Shown: positions 8,717 through 17,741, counted from the first letter of the stretch. The stretch is DNA of 64,000 nt from Rhodococcus pseudokoreensis (GCF_017068395.1 NZ_CP070619.1:5208001-5272000); one strand, 5' to 3'. Translations and numbers: made by a program. The notes: a model not told the origin generated them from the letters alone.

Positions 8717-8941
8717 TCAGCATCGCCGCCGGAAGTCGGTGAGGATGCGGTCCCGCAGGGCCGGGTCCAGTTCCTCGATCGACAGTTCTCCGAGGGTGCG
8801 CACCGTCTGTTTCATCTGGTCGACGTAGCAGGCGCAGCCGCCGCATGCGCCCACGTGCGTCTCGAACCTGGCCTTGGTCTGCGCGGCGAACGCATCCTCG
8901 AGGTAGACGGTGACGAGTTCGACGAGTTCCTCACAGTCCAT
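8717..8941 (-). CDS. Zinc-finger anti-sigma-like protein (zf-HC2)
   Basis: A 74-residue cytosolic protein. The HVGACGGCACYVDQMK segment supplies the HxxxCxxC core of zinc-binding anti-sigma domains, and MDCEELVELVTVYLED is the typical opening helix. The start at 8941 is the only one compatible with this N-terminus. Such proteins normally follow an ECF sigma factor gene and bind it. Here no sigma gene is adjacent: upstream, on the other strand, is a methyltransferase. Either the sigma gene has been lost or the partner lies elsewhere. There is no membrane segment. Confidence 0.75.
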   Translation of the reverse strand: MDCEELVELVTVYLEDAFAAQTKARFETHVGACGGCACYVDQMKQTVRTLGELSIEELDPALRDRILTDFRRRC

Positions 8942-9093
8942 CGTGGGTATCGATTTCTTCAAAAGAGAGCGCCTCCTGAGTTCCGCAGACCCAGCGTCTG
9001 CCGCTATTGCAACAGTGTCTGGAACTGCCCGGATCGTTACACCGGACGGATGGACCGGCATGCAGATGCGTGCGCGGGCGTACGGTCGAAGTC

Positions 9094-9756
9094 ATGACCG
9101 AGGACAACCAGGTTGCGCCGTGGGACGACATCTATCGAGGCAATGCGGAGATATTTCCGGGGCCGGTGCCGTGGAACATCGGTGAGCCGCAGCCCGAGAT
9201 CGCCGCGCTGATCGCGGAAGGCAAATTCCGCAGCGACGTGCTGGATGCGGGGTGCGGACACGCCGAAACATCCCTGCAGCTGGCGGCGCAGGGGTACACG
9301 GTGGTCGGTCTGGACTTGTCGCCGACGGCCATCGCGGCAGCTCAGGCGGCAGCGGCCGATCGTGGCCTGACGACGGCCACGTACGAGGTGGCGGACATCA
9401 GCTCGTTCACGGGTTTCGACGGCCGATTCGCCACGATCGTCGACAGCACCCTCTTTCATTCGCTGCCCGTGGACCGGCGGCGCGACTACCTGCAGGCCGT
9501 CGCCCGGGCGGCCGCGCCCGGCGCGTCCTACTACATCCTGGTGTTCGCGAAGGGCGCCTTCCCCGAGGGCCAGGGCCCGAACCCGGTGACCGACGACGAG
9601 CTACGGGAGGCCGTCGCCGAATACTGGACCATCGACGACCTTCGCCCGGCGTTCATTCACGCGCTGTTCGGGCCGGAGGAGGCTGCGAACTGGCAGCGCG
9701 ACGACAAGGGCCGGGCCATGCTGCCTGCGTGGCTGCTGTCGGCGCACCGCGACTGA
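9094..9756 (+). CDS. SAM-dependent methyltransferase (class I)
   Basis: A 220-residue Rossmann-fold methyltransferase. Motif I is VLDAGCGHAETSLQLA and binds S-adenosylmethionine; motif II is VVGLDLSPTAI. The N-terminal PWDDIYRGNAEIFPGPVPWN and the short length resemble small thiol/thioether or heavy-metal-type methyltransferases (UbiE/TehB-like fold), but the acceptor cannot be read from the sequence. The ATG at 9094 is preferred; the open frame extends upstream without homology. It converges with the TetR gene, 13 bases away. Confidence 0.82.
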   Translation: MTEDNQVAPWDDIYRGNAEIFPGPVPWNIGEPQPEIAALIAEGKFRSDVLDAGCGHAETSLQLAAQGYTVVGLDLSPTAIAAAQAAAADRGLTTATYEVADISSFTGFDGRFATIVDSTLFHSLPVDRRRDYLQAVARAAAPGASYYILVFAKGAFPEGQGPNPVTDDELREAVAEYWTIDDLRPAFIHALFGPEEAANWQRDDKGRAMLPAWLLSAHRD

Positions 9757-9769
9757 GTCGCGACCGCGC

Positions 9770-10420
9770 CTAGTCGAGTTCGGGAAGCGGCCGGGTGCAG
9801 ACGTCGTGTGCGTCGGCGGCCGAGAGACCGAACGTGCGAAGGATGTCCTCGGTGATCCGGTCGGTCGCTTCGGCGGCGTCGCGATTCGGTTGATCGTGCA
9901 AGAGCTGGCCCAGGCCGACGATGGCGCCGGCGGCGAGGACGAGCGCCAACTCGGGATCGCGAACGGTGAAACGGCCTGCTGCGACTGCTGTTTCGATGTC
10001 CCGTTGGGCTCGGGGCGCCAGGCCGCGATCGGCGGTGATCAGCGCGGGCCCGTTGTTGAGGAGGACTAGGCTCAGCTCCGGTTCGTTCCGGAACAACCTG
10101 CCGGTCAACCGGAAGCTCTGCGCGAAGATCTCGGCGGGGTCGTCGAGATCCCCGGTCAGCCTGTCGAGCATATTGCCGTGCGATTCCAGCGCGTCGTCGA
10201 CCGCCGCGCGGAAGAGGTCGTCCTTGCTCTCGAAGTGGTTGTAGAACGAGCCCATCCCCACGTCCGCCGCCTGGGTGATCTCCAGGACCGGCGCATTGAG
10301 CTTCCCGTCGGCGATGAACGTCTGTGCCGCCCGGACCAACGCCGCGCGAGTCTGCGCCTTCCTGCGCTCGAGCCGGCTCTCCGCCGCACGCTCTTGCGTG
10401 GCCATCTCCTCGGGCACCAC
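9770..10420 (-). CDS. TetR-family regulator of the aromatic cassette
   Basis: A 216-residue TetR protein. Its HTH is in LEITQAADVGMGSFYNHFES, with the GSFYNHF recognition helix, followed by a long helical ligand domain. The start is GTG at 10420, with GTG 10417 and ATG 10405 as alternatives. It is divergent from the VOC/FAH/ligase/monooxygenase operon (10544-16030). Two TGACGAT-type palindromes lie between them, so it is the likely local repressor, responding to an aromatic substrate or CoA intermediate. The regulator-target link is inferred from position. Confidence 0.88.
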   Translation of the reverse strand: MVPEEMATQERAAESRLERRKAQTRAALVRAAQTFIADGKLNAPVLEITQAADVGMGSFYNHFESKDDLFRAAVDDALESHGNMLDRLTGDLDDPAEIFAQSFRLTGRLFRNEPELSLVLLNNGPALITADRGLAPRAQRDIETAVAAGRFTVRDPELALVLAAGAIVGLGQLLHDQPNRDAAEATDRITEDILRTFGLSAADAHDVCTRPLPELD

Positions 10421-10468
10421 CTCTCAGCCGTCGATCGGCGCAGCCAACGTAGCACACACCCTCAGTGG

Positions 10469-10482
10469 TGACGATTTCATCA
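10469..10482. promoter_or_regulatory. Imperfect TetR-type operator half of a pair
   Basis: TGACGATTTCATCA is an imperfect 14-base palindrome and shares TGACGAT with the perfect site at 10512-10525. The two sites are 43 bases apart in the tetR/dioxygenase divergent region. A TTGACT (-35-like, 10489-10494) lies between them. It is probably a secondary binding site of the divergent TetR protein. Confidence 0.5.
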
Positions 10483-10511
10483 AGACTCTTGACTGACTTA
10501 TCCCTCATGAG

Positions 10512-10525
10512 TGACGATATCGTCA
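10512..10525. promoter_or_regulatory. TetR-type operator, perfect palindrome
   Basis: TGACGATATCGTCA is a perfect 14-base palindrome 18 bases upstream of the dioxygenase ATG, just before the GAGGAG ribosome-binding site. Its position relative to the TTGACT at 10489 would place it on the -10 region, suiting a repressor site. Binding by the divergent TetR protein is inferred. Confidence 0.6.
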
Positions 10526-10543
10526 ATTAGTGAGGAGCGGCAC

Positions 10544-11680
10544 ATGACGAGTCATCACACCGACGCCCACCGCAATCTGCACAGCGAGCACGGAGCGCTG
10601 CGCGGTGAACACCCCGGCCGGGCGCCGAATCCGGTCGTGAAGGTGCAGGATCTGGCGTGGCTGGAGTTCCGGAAGCCGGATCTCGACCGAGCGGAGATCT
10701 TCGCGCACGCCTTTGGTTTCACGACCGCGCTGCGCACCGCCGACCAGCTGCAGTTGCGGGGAACCGACGCCGGGGCGCCGTGCGTGATCATCCGTCGGGG
10801 ACCGCGATCGGCGTTCGCCGGTGCGGCGTTTCTCGCGGCGGACGCCACCGACGTCCTGCGGCTGGCGGAGGCGACCGGCCGTACTGTCGAGCGGTTGCCG
10901 GAGAGCCTCGGCGGCGTCGCGGTCGATCTCACCGATCCGAGCGGCGCCTCGGTGCAAGTGGTCGCAGACGTGCATCAGCTCCCCGCGCTTCCCACCCAGT
11001 CGCCCCGCACCTACAACTTCGGGCACGACCGGGTCCGGGAGAACGCCACCCAGCGACCACCGCGGGAACCGGCCCGCGTGCAGCGACTCGGACACGTGGT
11101 CCTGCAGAGCACCCGCTACCTGGAGAACCTCAACTGGTACCTGAAGAACCTGGGTCTGATCGTCAGCGACTTCCTGTACTACCCGGACCAGCGCGAGCGC
11201 GGCCCGGTGATGAGCTTCATCCGCTGCGATCGCGGCGACACCCCGAGCGACCACCACACCGTGGCGATGACCCTCGGTCCGAGCAACCGGTACGTGCATT
11301 CGGCGTATCAGGTCTGCGACCTCGACACCCTCGCGGCGGGCGGTGAATACCTGCTCGACCGGGGATACCGCCGCTCGTGGGGAATTGGACGTCACATCCA
11401 GGGCAGCCAGATCTTCGACTACTGGCGCGACCCGGACGGATTCCTGGTGGAGCACTTCAGCGACGGCGACTTGTTCGACTGCTCTCTCGAACCCGGGTGG
11501 GCACCGATGAGCGCGTCCGGGCTGGCTCAATGGGGGCCGCCGGCGACCAAGGACTTTCTCGGCGTCTCACCCGACCGGGCGTCGCTGCGGGAACTGCGCG
11601 CCATGATCACCTCGCTCCGCGAGGACAACGAGTTCGATTTCCAACGCCTTCGCGGCCTGCTGAAAGTGGCTTCCTCATGA
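10544..11680 (+). CDS. VOC-family extradiol ring-cleavage dioxygenase-like protein
   Basis: A 378-residue protein with two vicinal-oxygen-chelate domains. Candidate metal ligands of type I extradiol dioxygenases are visible in the C-terminal domain: the His of RLGHVVLQS, the His of NRYVHSAYQV and the Glu of DGFLVEHFSDGD. It would open a catechol-type ring with O2 using Fe(II) or Mn(II). GAGGAG precedes the ATG at 10544. The stop overlaps the next gene by ATGA. It is longer than the roughly 290-310 residues of BphC-type enzymes because of N- and C-terminal extensions. A glyoxalase-like non-dioxygenase role is possible, but the neighbouring hydroxylase and FAH-type hydrolase favour ring cleavage. 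Confidence 0.82.
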   Translation: MTSHHTDAHRNLHSEHGALRGEHPGRAPNPVVKVQDLAWLEFRKPDLDRAEIFAHAFGFTTALRTADQLQLRGTDAGAPCVIIRRGPRSAFAGAAFLAADATDVLRLAEATGRTVERLPESLGGVAVDLTDPSGASVQVVADVHQLPALPTQSPRTYNFGHDRVRENATQRPPREPARVQRLGHVVLQSTRYLENLNWYLKNLGLIVSDFLYYPDQRERGPVMSFIRCDRGDTPSDHHTVAMTLGPSNRYVHSAYQVCDLDTLAAGGEYLLDRGYRRSWGIGRHIQGSQIFDYWRDPDGFLVEHFSDGDLFDCSLEPGWAPMSASGLAQWGPPATKDFLGVSPDRASLRELRAMITSLREDNEFDFQRLRGLLKVASS

Positions 11681-12615
11681 GTATTTCCGTCCTCCGTACC
11701 TCCGCCGGCTGGTGGGTGCAGACCCCTTCGGGTGCGGTCGAGATCGACACGGCTGCCACCACCACGGCGCAACTGCTGGCCGACCGGGCTGCGATCGAGA
11801 CCGCTGCGGCCGCCGGCGGGACGGTCCCGGTCGAAACCCTCGACCTCATCTCTCCCGTCACCGTACCGTGCCGGGTGGTGGCGCAGATGACCAATTTCGT
11901 CTCGCACGTAAAGGACTCGGGCATGAACCCCGACACCGTGCCGCTGACCTTCTTCCGCAAATCATCCGGGTCGATCAGTGGTCCCTACGACGACGTGATC
12001 AAACCCGGCCACGTCCGGTTCCTCGACTATGAGGTGGAGATCGGGCTGGTCTTCGGCCGGTCCGTGCCGGTGGGTACCGCGATCGACGAGGACAATGTCG
12101 CCGACGTCGTCGCCGGTCTGGTCGTCACCAACGACGTCTCGGCCCGCGACATCCAGTTGCCGAAAACTCAGTTCTACGAGGCGAAGTCGTACCCGACCTT
12201 CACCCCGGTCGGCCCGGCGCTGGTGCTGCTGGAGGCGGGGGAGTTCAAGCGCTTCGAGGATCTCCGGCTGACGCTGCGGGTGAACGGAGTTGTCCGGCAG
12301 GACATGACGGTGTCGGACATGATCTACCGTCCCGTCGAGGCGTTGCGGGCGCTCACGAGGTTCCAGCGTCTGGACGCCGGGGACCTGCTGCTCACCGGCA
12401 CCCCGGGCGGCACCGCGCTGAAGGCTCCCGCCAAGCCGATCCAAATCCTCGGCTCACTCCTGCCCCCGGCGGTGAAGTGGAAGAATTTCTTCGCGTCCCA
12501 ATCGAAGAATCCGAAGTACCTGCAGGACGGCGACGTCGTCGAACTGTCGATCGCCACCGACGACGGAGCCCTGGATCTGGGCATCCAACGCACGGTCGTG
12601 AGGTACGCCCGGTGA
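11677..12615 (+). CDS. Fumarylacetoacetate hydrolase (FAH)-family protein
   Basis: A 312-residue FAH-fold protein. FLDYEVEIGLVFGR contains the metal-binding Glu pair of the family, and LLTGTPGGTALKAP is its C-terminal signature. Members hydrolyse C-C bonds, decarboxylate or isomerise products of ring cleavage. Here it directly follows the dioxygenase with an ATGA overlap, so it probably acts on the ring-opened product in place of the alpha/beta hydrolase used in classical meta-cleavage operons. The stop overlaps the GTG of the CoA ligase. Confidence 0.85.
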   Translation: MSISVLRTSAGWWVQTPSGAVEIDTAATTTAQLLADRAAIETAAAAGGTVPVETLDLISPVTVPCRVVAQMTNFVSHVKDSGMNPDTVPLTFFRKSSGSISGPYDDVIKPGHVRFLDYEVEIGLVFGRSVPVGTAIDEDNVADVVAGLVVTNDVSARDIQLPKTQFYEAKSYPTFTPVGPALVLLEAGEFKRFEDLRLTLRVNGVVRQDMTVSDMIYRPVEALRALTRFQRLDAGDLLLTGTPGGTALKAPAKPIQILGSLLPPAVKWKNFFASQSKNPKYLQDGDVVELSIATDDGALDLGIQRTVVRYAR

Positions 12616-14495
12616 GCAACCGCATGCTGTGGCCGGCCTACGACCACCCGAGCGACCTCGCGGCGATTGAGACGGTTCCGCTCGAGGACCGGGGACTGCC
12701 CACCTCCACGTACGATCTGCTGGTTCGGGCGGCGGGCCTGTGGCCCGAGCGCACCGCGCTGACCGTCCTCCCCGACGGAGCGCGCTGGCGGGAACCCGTG
12801 AGCCGGACGTACGCGCAGGTCCTCGCGGAAGTGCACCGCGCCGCCAACGCTCTTCATGAAGCCGGTGTCGGGCGAGGCGACGCCGTGGCGCTGATGTCCC
12901 CGAACTGCGACGAACTGATCACCGCGACCCTGGCGGCGCAGGTCGCGGGGATCGCCGCGCCGATCAACGCGGGCCTGTCCACCGGGCAGATCGCCGAGTT
13001 GCTGCGCCGATCGGGAGCGCGCGTGATGGTCACCGCCGGACCGGACCTCGATGCCCGGATCTGGTCGACCGCAAGAGCTCTCGCCGCTGCCGGTGCGATC
13101 GACACCCTCCTGTTGCTCCGCCCGACCGGCACCCGTGTGTCTTCGGACCCACCGGTCATCGACGGGGTCCGGGTCTCCTACCTCGACGCGGCGGGCGGGG
13201 ACGCGACCGGTTTCGCCGGCGTCGCCCCGACGGGGCACGACCTGGCGGCACTGTTCCACACCGGCGGCACCACGGGCGCCCCGAAGCTGGCCGCTCACAC
13301 GCACACGAACGAGGTGACGGACGCGTGGATGATCGCGGCCAACTCGGTGCTCGACGACGATTCCCGCGTCTTCGCCGCCCTGCCGCTGTTCCACGTCAAC
13401 GCCCTGATCGTCACGGTGCTCGCGCCGATGCTGCGGGGACAGTCCGTGATCTGGGCCGGGCCGGCAGGGTACCGGGACGCCGAACTCTACGGGGAATTCT
13501 GGAAGATCGTCGAGCACTACAGCCTCGCGGCGATGAGCGCGGTGCCCACCGTGTACTCGGTGCTCGCGCAGTGCCCCGTCGACGCGGACATCTCGAGTCT
13601 GCGCGTGTGCATGGTGGGGGCGTCGATGCTGCCCCCGGCGGTGCGTGACGGCTTCGAGTCCCACACCGGCGTCCGGCTGCTGGAGGGGTACGGCCTGACC
13701 GAGGCAACCTGCGCCAGCGCCCGCAGTTTTTCCACGGCGCCCCGCCCGGGGTCGGTGGGGCAACGGATGCCGTACCAGCAGATCAAGACCGTGCGGGTCG
13801 CACCGGACGGCCGATGGGTCGACCTGCCCGACGGTGAGGTCGGGACGATCGCGATCAGCGGTCCCACCGTCTTCGCCGGCTACGTCGTCGGCCGGGACGC
13901 GGACGGGTTCGTGCTCGACGGCAAGGGTGCGCTCGTCGACGGCTGGCTCGACACCGGCGATCTCGGCCGCGTCGACCCCGACGGCTTCGTGCACCTGACG
14001 GGGCGCGCGAAGGATCTGATCATCCGCGGTGGCCACAACATCGACCCGGCAGTGATCGAGGACGCACTGCTCGCACACCCTGCCGTGACCGGCGCGGCCG
14101 CCGTCGCGAGCCCCGACATCCACTCCGGGGAGGTGCCGGTCGCCTACGTGACGGTGACGGCGAGCGCCGAAGTGACCGAGCAGCAACTGCTTTCCTGGGC
14201 CGCCGAACACGTCGTCGAGTCGGCCGCCACCCCGAAGTCGGTGACCGTGATCGATGCCCTGCCGGTCACCGACGTCGGCAAACCGTACAAGCTCGCCCTC
14301 CGCGCCGACGCGGCCCGTCGTGTGGCCGAGGACGCTGTCGTCGGCGTGGCCGGCGTGGAGAAGAGCGTTCACGCCGTCGTCGAGGGCGGCACCGTCGTCG
14401 TCCTCGTCACGGCACGTGCCGGCGGCGACACGACCGGGGTGAAGGCGGCGCTCGACCGGTTACCGGTGACCTGGCGGCTCGGGACGACGTCGTGA
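12612..14495 (+). CDS. AMP-dependent acyl-CoA synthetase/ligase
   Basis: A 627-residue adenylating enzyme, longer than the usual 500-550. The AMP-binding P-loop is FHTGGTTGAPKLA. The adenine region EGYGLTEATCAS and the hinge GRAKDLIIRGGHNIDP are intact, and a Lys lies in VTDVGKPYKLALR near the expected catalytic position. It is followed by about 70 extra C-terminal residues. The GTG start at 12612 overlaps the FAH stop (GTGA). It would thioesterify an acid, either the cassette's aromatic substrate or the acid released after ring cleavage. Confidence 0.87.
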   Translation: MSNRMLWPAYDHPSDLAAIETVPLEDRGLPTSTYDLLVRAAGLWPERTALTVLPDGARWREPVSRTYAQVLAEVHRAANALHEAGVGRGDAVALMSPNCDELITATLAAQVAGIAAPINAGLSTGQIAELLRRSGARVMVTAGPDLDARIWSTARALAAAGAIDTLLLLRPTGTRVSSDPPVIDGVRVSYLDAAGGDATGFAGVAPTGHDLAALFHTGGTTGAPKLAAHTHTNEVTDAWMIAANSVLDDDSRVFAALPLFHVNALIVTVLAPMLRGQSVIWAGPAGYRDAELYGEFWKIVEHYSLAAMSAVPTVYSVLAQCPVDADISSLRVCMVGASMLPPAVRDGFESHTGVRLLEGYGLTEATCASARSFSTAPRPGSVGQRMPYQQIKTVRVAPDGRWVDLPDGEVGTIAISGPTVFAGYVVGRDADGFVLDGKGALVDGWLDTGDLGRVDPDGFVHLTGRAKDLIIRGGHNIDPAVIEDALLAHPAVTGAAAVASPDIHSGEVPVAYVTVTASAEVTEQQLLSWAAEHVVESAATPKSVTVIDALPVTDVGKPYKLALRADAARRVAEDAVVGVAGVEKSVHAVVEGGTVVVLVTARAGGDTTGVKAALDRLPVTWRLGTTS

Positions 14496-16030
14496 TCGCC
14501 CCGCACTATCCGGTCGTCATCGTCGGCGCCGGGCCCACCGGACTGACGGCCGCGATACTGCTGGCCCGGTACGGCGTCGAGTGCCTGGTGCTGGATCGGT
14601 GGGACGGTGTCTACCCGCAACCGAGGGCCGTCCACCTCGACGACGAGGTGTACCGCATCCTCGCCCGGCTCGGGCTGGCCGAAGAGTTCGCGGAGATCTC
14701 GCGTCCGGCCCGCGGTCTGCGGTTGGTCGACCGGGACATGACGATCCTGGCCGAGTTCCGCCGCGACAACGCTCGAAATCCGCACGGCTTCCCGCAGGCG
14801 AACATGTTCGATCAGCCCGAACTCGAGACACTTCTCCGCGCGGGGCTCACGCGCCACGACGGTGTCAGCATGTGCGGCAACAGTGTGGTCACGCGCGTCG
14901 AGCACGGCCGCGACCACGTGCGGGTCGACTTCACCGACCGGGTCAGCGGCGAACAGCGGACGGTCCGCGCCGACTACGTACTGGGGTGCGACGGCGCCAA
15001 CAGCACCGTGCGAACCTCGATCGGGTCGGCCATGGAGGATCTGGGATTCGAGCAACGTTGGCTCGTCGTCGACATCGCCACCGACGCGGACCTCGCGCAG
15101 TGGGAGGGCGTGCACCAGGTGTGCGACCCGGTGCGGGCGGCGACCTACATGCGGATCGGTGACACCCGCTACCGGTGGGAGTTTCGGCTGCGTCCCGGCG
15201 AATGCGCGGCGACCTACGCCGACCTCGACACCCTGCGGCCGCTGATCGCGCCCTGGACGGCGAATGTCGCCGACACCGACCTCGAGCTGATCAGAGTGGC
15301 GGACTACACCTTCCGCGCGCAGCTCGCCGACCGGTGGCGCGACCGGCGAGTATTCCTGCTGGGCGACGCGGCGCATCTGACGCCACCGTTCATCGGCCAG
15401 GGCATGGGCGCCGGACTGCGGGATGCGAGCAACGTGACCTGGAAACTGGCCGGCGTCCTGGGCGGAACCCTGCCCGAATCCTGTCTGGACACGTATCAGC
15501 GCGAACGAAAGTCGCACGCGAAGTCCATGATCCGGCTCGCGGTCGGCGTCGGACGGGCGATGACCGAGGGAGGCGAATTCGGCAACGTTCTGCGCAGGCG
15601 GGTAGCCCCGATGGCACGGTGGATTCCCGGTCTGAACGCCAAGGTCACCGACAGCGTGACGCCGCCACTGCGGCCCTCCGGCTTCGTCGAGCCCGGGCTG
15701 CGCCGGGGACTGGCCGGCACGCTGTGCCCCAACCCGGTCCTCGACGTCGACGGTAGGCGACTCGACGCGCAGGCACCCGGACTGTTTCTCGTGGTGACGT
15801 CGACTCCGCCCACCCCCGGTCAGCGGTACGAGATCGAACGACGCGGAGCCGTCGTCGTGACGGCCGCACCCGAGTCCGAACTCGGCCGGTGGCTTGCCCG
15901 CGGGCACGCCGTCGCGGCGATCGTGCGTCCCGACCGGACAGTCATGCGCGCCGGGCGATCACTCTCAGCGGTGTTCACCACTCTCCCGACGTTTCTCCTG
16001 ACGAACGAAAGCGCCTGTAACACAAAGTAG
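14492..16030 (+). CDS. FAD-dependent aromatic hydroxylase (MhpA-like)
   Basis: A 512-residue group A flavoprotein monooxygenase. The FAD fold is VIVGAGPTGLTAAILLARYG at the N-terminus. VLGCDGANSTVR is the DG motif, and FLLGDAAHLTPPFIGQGM is the GD motif that binds the FAD ribityl chain. This organisation is that of 3-(3-hydroxyphenyl)propionate hydroxylase MhpA and phenol/resorcinol hydroxylases: NADH-dependent ortho-hydroxylation of a phenol to a catechol. The GTG start overlaps the ligase stop. As the last gene of the cassette it would provide the catechol for the first-gene dioxygenase. It nearly abuts the convergent WhiB gene. Confidence 0.88.
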   Translation: MIAPHYPVVIVGAGPTGLTAAILLARYGVECLVLDRWDGVYPQPRAVHLDDEVYRILARLGLAEEFAEISRPARGLRLVDRDMTILAEFRRDNARNPHGFPQANMFDQPELETLLRAGLTRHDGVSMCGNSVVTRVEHGRDHVRVDFTDRVSGEQRTVRADYVLGCDGANSTVRTSIGSAMEDLGFEQRWLVVDIATDADLAQWEGVHQVCDPVRAATYMRIGDTRYRWEFRLRPGECAATYADLDTLRPLIAPWTANVADTDLELIRVADYTFRAQLADRWRDRRVFLLGDAAHLTPPFIGQGMGAGLRDASNVTWKLAGVLGGTLPESCLDTYQRERKSHAKSMIRLAVGVGRAMTEGGEFGNVLRRRVAPMARWIPGLNAKVTDSVTPPLRPSGFVEPGLRRGLAGTLCPNPVLDVDGRRLDAQAPGLFLVVTSTPPTPGQRYEIERRGAVVVTAAPESELGRWLARGHAVAAIVRPDRTVMRAGRSLSAVFTTLPTFLLTNESACNTK

Positions 16031-16036
16031 ATTCGG

Positions 16037-16321
16037 TCAGGAGGGTCCGCCGGCCCGCTCGGCCTCGGACAGTCCGCCCCAGATTCCGTACGGTTCGACA
16101 ACGGTGAGAGCGTGCGTGCGGCAGTTGTCCAGGACCGGGCACTGCCGGCAGATGTACTTCGCGACTCGGATTCGTCGTTCACGCGCCGGTCCCCGCTCCC
16201 GGTCGGGGTGGAAGAAGATCGAGGAGTGCATTCCGCGGCATGCGGCGTTCTTCTGCCAGTCCCACCACTCGGTGACCGTGTCGAACGATCGCACGTCCGG
16301 AATCGACAACGACGCGGCCAT
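16037..16321 (-). CDS. WhiB-like iron-sulfur transcription factor
   Basis: A 94-residue WhiB-family protein. Four cysteines are present in the pattern NAACRG...YICRQCPVLDNCR and would ligate a [4Fe-4S] cluster, followed by the GIWGG turn. The basic segment ERRIRV lies between the first and second Cys. GAAAGGAA precedes the ATG. It lies 58 bases downstream of the FGGY kinase on the same strand and may be co-transcribed with the polyol operon. A second WhiB protein at 27099-27461 with the same WDWQ motif stands at the other end of the region. WhiB proteins usually act through the principal sigma factor; targets are not visible. Confidence 0.93.
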   Translation of the reverse strand: MAASLSIPDVRSFDTVTEWWDWQKNAACRGMHSSIFFHPDRERGPARERRIRVAKYICRQCPVLDNCRTHALTVVEPYGIWGGLSEAERAGGPS

Positions 16322-16379
16322 GTGAATTCCTTTCTCGCTCCATGTGACTGAATCTCGGGGGCCCCCGGTTCGCCGACGC

Positions 16380-17741
16380 CTACGCGTGTGCGCCGATGTC
16401 GTCGAGGTGCGCCGTCATGCCCATCGCGGTGGCGGGATCGGTGTCCCACCCGATGGCGGTCGCCGCGAGCAGTGCCGCCGCGGTCGCGGTGACCTGGGGT
16501 TCGGGGATGACGGTCAGGTCGCGGCCGGTGACCGCCTTCTTGGTCTCGACCCATCCGGGGGATCGGGACCAGCCGCCCGCGGCGTAAATGGCCGGCTGCC
16601 CGGGTAGGCATGCCGCGACTGCGTCCTGCGCGCGGGCACCGATCCGCGCGAGGGCACCGAGAACCGCGGAGGCACGCGAGAGCGGTGACGTGGGGGCGTC
16701 GGGGGTGTAGCGGGGCAGCGCGCCGCCTCGGCTGCCGGGGACGAACACCGGCGCGTGCAGGTAGTCGTCGGGTGGGGTGTCGCCGGAGATCATCTCCTGC
16801 AGGCGGGCGCCGACGGCGGCGTCCTGGGACGCCCATTCGACGTTGCGGGCCAGTTCCTCGACGGACAGCACAGTGGTTCCGGCGGAAAGGATTCCGGGTG
16901 CGACATCGAGGTCGTCGCTGCGGGGTATGCCCGCCTCGGGGGCCTGGGCGACGACGACCTCGGCGGTGCCCATCGAGTCGAGGACGGCGCCGGGATCCAT
17001 GGCATGTACTCCCCAGCCGCCGATCGGGTGGTCGTGGCCGCCGGCGACGACGACGGCGTCGGGGTCGATGACACCCGCGGTGACGAGGCGGTCGGAGAGG
17101 AATCCGCCGATGACGTCACCGGCCCGGCGCATCGGCGGCAGCAGGGCGGCCGTGCCGATGCCGGCGGCCACCCGGTCCTCGATCCACCGCCGACTGTGAC
17201 CGTCCCACGCGGCGGTGCGGGCGGCGAGGGTGTCACTGAAGAACGGCGTGCCGGTCCACACACTCGACGGGTAGTCGGTGAGCGCGACCCAGGACCGTGC
17301 CTGTGCAGCACCGGGTTGCTCTGTTGCCCAACGCCATCCGACGAGGGTGCGTGCGGCGTCGTCGGCGGTGCAGAGCGCCGCGTCCGGCCGTAGCCGCGGC
17401 GCAAGGTCGGCGAACACGTCGGCGCGCCGGGTGTCGAACCAGGCCAGCGCCGGGGTGAGCGGGGTCAGGGCGTCGTCGACGAGCACGCCGTCCTCGCCGA
17501 CCCCGGCCACGCTCACCGCGTGCACCCGGTACGTGTCCGAGCAGATGTCGAGGATCATCTCCTCGATCGCGAACAGCAGATGCTGTGCGTCGACGGACAG
17601 GTCGACCGCACCCCGGGGAGTGGTGCGCCGCCGCCTGGCGACGACCGCCCCCTGAGGTGTGAGCGCCACGACCTTCGTGTTCGTGCTCCCGATATCGACT
17701 CCGCACACCACCGGTGAGCGCCCGCTGCGGTCTCGTGTCAT
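16380..17741 (-). CDS. FGGY-family carbohydrate kinase
   Basis: A 453-residue sugar kinase of the ASKHA fold. The first phosphate loop is VVCGVDIGSTNTKVVAL. AGGHDHPIGGWG and LDSMGTAEV match the substrate/ATP region, and AIYAAGGWSRSP is the C-terminal adenosine motif. The ATG at 17741 gives the family's N-terminus; the frame is open further but antisense to the aldolase gene. It is the last enzyme gene of the minus-strand polyol operon, after the DhnA-type aldolase. It would phosphorylate a ketose or polyol; the exact sugar is not readable. FGGY kinase plus DhnA aldolase also occurs in AI-2 (Lsr) operons, but no other lsr-type gene is here. Confidence 0.88.
   Translation of the reverse strand: MTRDRSGRSPVVCGVDIGSTNTKVVALTPQGAVVARRRRTTPRGAVDLSVDAQHLLFAIEEMILDICSDTYRVHAVSVAGVGEDGVLVDDALTPLTPALAWFDTRRADVFADLAPRLRPDAALCTADDAARTLVGWRWATEQPGAAQARSWVALTDYPSSVWTGTPFFSDTLAARTAAWDGHSRRWIEDRVAAGIGTAALLPPMRRAGDVIGGFLSDRLVTAGVIDPDAVVVAGGHDHPIGGWGVHAMDPGAVLDSMGTAEVVVAQAPEAGIPRSDDLDVAPGILSAGTTVLSVEELARNVEWASQDAAVGARLQEMISGDTPPDDYLHAPVFVPGSRGGALPRYTPDAPTSPLSRASAVLGALARIGARAQDAVAACLPGQPAIYAAGGWSRSPGWVETKKAVTGRDLTVIPEPQVTATAAALLAATAIGWDTDPATAMGMTAHLDDIGAHA

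Noticed and set aside
12324..14372. 682-codon open frame antisense to the CoA ligase
   Set aside because: No recognisable domain, while the plus strand carries all ligase motifs in order.
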